Notes under the pieces: model-generated
Told to the model about the DNA's origin: nothing
Database searches by the model: none
What the model saw: the letters and a program-made list of their open reading frames with translations, nothing else
Made by a program: the position numbers and the translations under genes
Assembly: GCF_015352985.1 (NCBI RefSeq)
Contig: NZ_JACYXF010000065.1
Span: 1 to 35,394, forward strand
DNA from: Noviherbaspirillum malthae
GTDB taxonomy: Bacteria; Pseudomonadota; Gammaproteobacteria; Burkholderiales; Burkholderiaceae_D
DNA: 35,394 nt
Direction of reading: 5' to 3'
Shown here: positions 33,471 to 35,394 of the stretch, one piece after another
Numbering within the stretch: position 1 is the first letter of the stretch
Layout: each line of letters starts with the position of its first letter

Positions 33471-33565
33471 GTGCGCGAAGGCGCACATCTACAGAAGCCT
33501 AAGCCGTCTTCCGGATCGCTGCCCATAGCAGTACATGTTTGAAGGTGAAGGGCCGACAACCGGCC
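33471..33565 (+). other. Right-end hairpins, possible omega-RNA region
   Basis: GTGCGC-GAAG-GCGCAC (33471-33486) and GGCCG-ACAAC-CGGCC (33551-33565) are both perfect stems in the non-coding 3' flank of tnpB. In active elements this flank encodes the guide (omega) RNA. Since tnpB is broken, only a relic is expected. Confidence 0.4.
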
Positions 33566-33744
33566 TTCTAGCTCTATTCCTATCTTGTTGAGCGTGTCCA
33601 TAATGAGCCATTTTGCGTGTGCTTACACAGCCGATTCTGAGTCACTGTTTGGCAGCGTTGCCGATGACGGCGCCTTTCTTCTCTCTACGTTGGGTTAGAT
33701 ACCGGTTTATCCTCACTTTGTGTGACGGCCCTGAAAAATCACTC

Positions 33745-34740
33745 CCGGTGCAACAGTCGGGAACGTAACAGAGGCAGGCTTGCTCGACCATACATTTGTC
33801 GTTTGATCATCTTCAGTCCCTTGATATGTTCCTCGGTAATGCTGTGCTATAGATAGTCGTCAACGCGGCGTCCACAGCAGCGTAGTCATGCTCTTCAGAG
33901 GCTTCAAGAGGCAAGTGAGAACAGTGCCGTCCCACTACTTCGTAGGTCTATTTAGCAGCAAAAGAGAAGACGCTCGATGGCATTGCCGATAGATTCTTCA
34001 GTATATGCCAGCGATCTGCCACCAGGGCCTGCGGTGCTCGCTGGAACATGGTATCGGCATTCGCATTGGCGCGATCATAGGCTTCCGTACAAACTTGATT
34101 CTGTGTTCTCACCTAGACCGCTACGGTCGGCGTAGCCTAGTCAGGTAACAAGTCAACTGGCGCTCGGTGGTCCAAGTCGGCCTCAATCGTGCCGTCATGG
34201 TGTCCGCGGCAAAAGCTCGTTATCGATTCCGATATGCTGCGCAGAGGCGTCTACTGATAGAGTTTTCTCGTGAGTGTCTATGCGTTTGAGAGCACGTGTA
34301 CTCGTCTCGTCAGTGATGATCATGCAAGGGTGACTGGAAATGCGTGATCCTGCAGCAACTCCCAAAGCCAGACCGACGTGCCAAAGGACGGCCTATGAGG
34401 CGTTGATAAGGATTGACAAGTAGCGGTGCTACGGGAAACGTTTGGCGGGCAAAGGTGGAAGTACGGCATTGAAAGCGTTGCACTTCGACAGTCAGATGCA
34501 CTAGTTGCCCGGTGCATGGCAAGTCTAGTAAGTGGCGCCAAATGCCGCCCATGGACGAAGGTAGCGAGGTCGTGGAACGATGCGCATGCGCCGCGGGAAG
34601 TGCGGAAGATCCAGTACCTCCCTGATGCTGATGTGCAGTGGATGGCATCCACGTCGGAAGACAACAAAGTCACATTGCATTCGCTGTCTGGGGTGTCTCG
34701 AACCGGACTACTGCATCTTCCCCGATGGCCGTCTTGCAGG
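33745..34740 (-). pseudogene. ISL3-family transposase, heavily decayed
   Basis: Fragments occur in the right order in different frames. They are DLPCTGQLVHLTVEVQRF with CRTSTFARQTF near 34530-34420 (N-terminal zinc-binding region), APQALVADRWHILKNLS near 34060-33985 (DDE domain), and EEHIKGLKMIKRQMYGRA near 33835-33780 (C-terminal helix). A central part is missing, and stops and frameshifts are numerous. Confidence 0.75.
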
Positions 34741-34769
34741 TCTACATGGACTGCTGCTACCGGCGAATC

Positions 34770-35100
34770 TAGCCGGTATAGCCGAGTGCCCTGAGTTTCC
34801 GCATCATTGCCTGCAACGGAATCCATTCTGGACGGGCTTTGTCGACGCGCTTGGTGATGTAAGCTTTGAGCGCGTCGAGCTTGGGTGGACCGCTATCGCG
34901 CATGTTTGCGCGGCATCTCGGGCGAACCCAACTAACGGACAACCGTGGTACTTGAGATGTCCAGCTGGCGGGCTATCCTGGCGCTCCGAGAGGCCTAAGC
35001 CTTGAGTCCATGAATCACCATCCATTTTTTTGTGTAACGCTCGGATCTCGCGCAAAAAGATCAGCTTTACTAAAGAGTGGCGCAGATTTACTGCGAGCGC
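34770..35100 (-). pseudogene. IS21 IstA-like (or similar HTH) transposase fragment
   Basis: Pieces in two frames read REIRALHKK, GLGLSER, IARQLDISSTTVV and then KLDALKAYITKRVDKARPEWIP and MRKLRALGYTG. This is the N-terminal HTH and linker pattern of IS21-type IstA; some ISL3-type proteins also carry such an insert. It ends at the junction with the ISL3 remnant near 34765. It lies before the ISL3 N-terminus on the minus strand, so the two are separate insertions or rearranged. Confidence 0.5.
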
Positions 35101-35303
35101 AACAGCGTGAAAGATTAGCAATTAAGGAGAGTAAAGAACTGCGTAGATTTGAGCATGCAAAGATAGCTATTCTTACTGAAAGACCCGTTCATAATTTCTT
35201 TACTTAAGTACAGACTATGGGGACACGGTAGAACAATGTAAAACCTTTCTCCTAGACCTCAGGTCACGAGTTAATGTCAATTGTTGGGGATGACACTGTC
35301 GGG
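35101..35303. other. Spacer, no gene recognised
   Basis: Short plus-strand frames here (to 35207) show no family pattern. The end of the neighbouring edge gene's element may lie in this stretch. Confidence 0.3.
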
Positions 35304-35394
35304 TCAAGCGGCGATTTTCTTGGCGTCTTCCGGCATTCCGTCTTTGAACTCAACGCCGGCAATGACCTCTGCCAAACGTTGTGCTCCTTTGAGT
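35304..35394 (-). CDS. C-terminal end of an unidentified protein, cut by the window edge
   Basis: The minus strand is open from the right edge to a TGA at 35304-35306, giving 29 residues (with GAQRLAEVIAGVEFKDG and PEDAKKIAA). The balanced composition suggests a real gene. It may be the end of another transposase, given its surroundings, but I do not recognise the family with certainty. Confidence 0.4.
   Translation of the reverse strand, partial: LKGAQRLAEVIAGVEFKDGMPEDAKKIAA

Larger units (their letters stand above)
32207..33565 (+). mobile_element. IS200/IS605-type element with tnpB only
   Basis: A decayed tnpB is flanked by hairpins. On the left are AGAGCCGAT/ATCGGCTCT (32207-32227, three-base loop) and CACCGCC/GGCGGTG (32247-32266). 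On the right are GTGCGC/GCGCAC (33471-33486, GAAG loop) and GGCCG/CGGCC (33551-33565). Single-strand transposing elements use such imperfect end hairpins instead of inverted repeats. No tnpA is present, so movement would need one in trans. The exact ends are uncertain. Confidence 0.6.

Noticed and set aside
35010..35207. 65-residue plus-strand frame
   Set aside because: It has no ribosome site or family pattern and overlaps IS debris; not supported.

Overview
The window looks like the backbone and accessory region of a plasmid, or a plasmid-derived element, from a betaproteobacterium. Within Burkholderiales an Oxalobacteraceae-like host is my best guess. This rests on gene style (PAS/GAF/GGDEF/EAL proteins, AbiE, Integrase_1-type recombinase, Rep_3 initiator, HTH-ParA/ParB) and moderate GC content. 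No rRNA or tRNA gene was seen, and the host assignment is inference.

Left part (1-6.9 kb): a cyclic-di-GMP signalling cluster. A membrane Cache-HAMP-GGDEF-EAL protein lost its C-terminus to an IS3-type element running off the left edge. It is followed by a GAF-GGDEF cyclase, a small SnoaL/NTF2-like protein and a large PAS-GAF-PAS-GGDEF-EAL protein. Next comes a stability/defence region (7-19.5 kb): an AbiE-type toxin-antitoxin pair with a 9-bp inverted-repeat operator, a TumE/TumA-like pair, an HU protein, a coiled-coil/winged-helix-like protein, a four-gene operon built around a membrane-anchored NERD nuclease, two tyrosine recombinases (one with substituted catalytic positions), and nested IS110/IS481 debris.

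Middle (19.7-26.2 kb): a ParM-type actin segregation pair preceded by 30-bp tandem repeats (probable centromere), a third tyrosine recombinase behind a 13-bp inverted repeat, and a patch of gene fragments. In that patch a TonB-receptor remnant and a dsbC remnant are joined head to head, and a small membrane protein has a decayed second copy.

Replication and partition core (26.2-32.1 kb): a Rep_3/RepB initiator transcribed away from about 16 iterons in two blocks with an AT-rich stretch between them. The repB start codon lies inside an iteron, and the iterons carry DnaA-box-like cores. A ParA-ParB operon with its own promoter and terminator follows, then a repeat/palindrome cluster that is a good candidate for parS. 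A short repeat built on GTAAGT occurs on both sides of the replicon.

Right end (32.2-35.4 kb): transposon debris consisting of an IS200/IS605-type element with a frameshifted tnpB and recognisable end hairpins, a decayed ISL3 transposase, an IS21-like fragment, and an unidentified partial gene at the edge. Together the genes describe a low-copy plasmid with two partition systems, two toxin-antitoxin modules, three site-specific recombinases and several generations of IS insertion.
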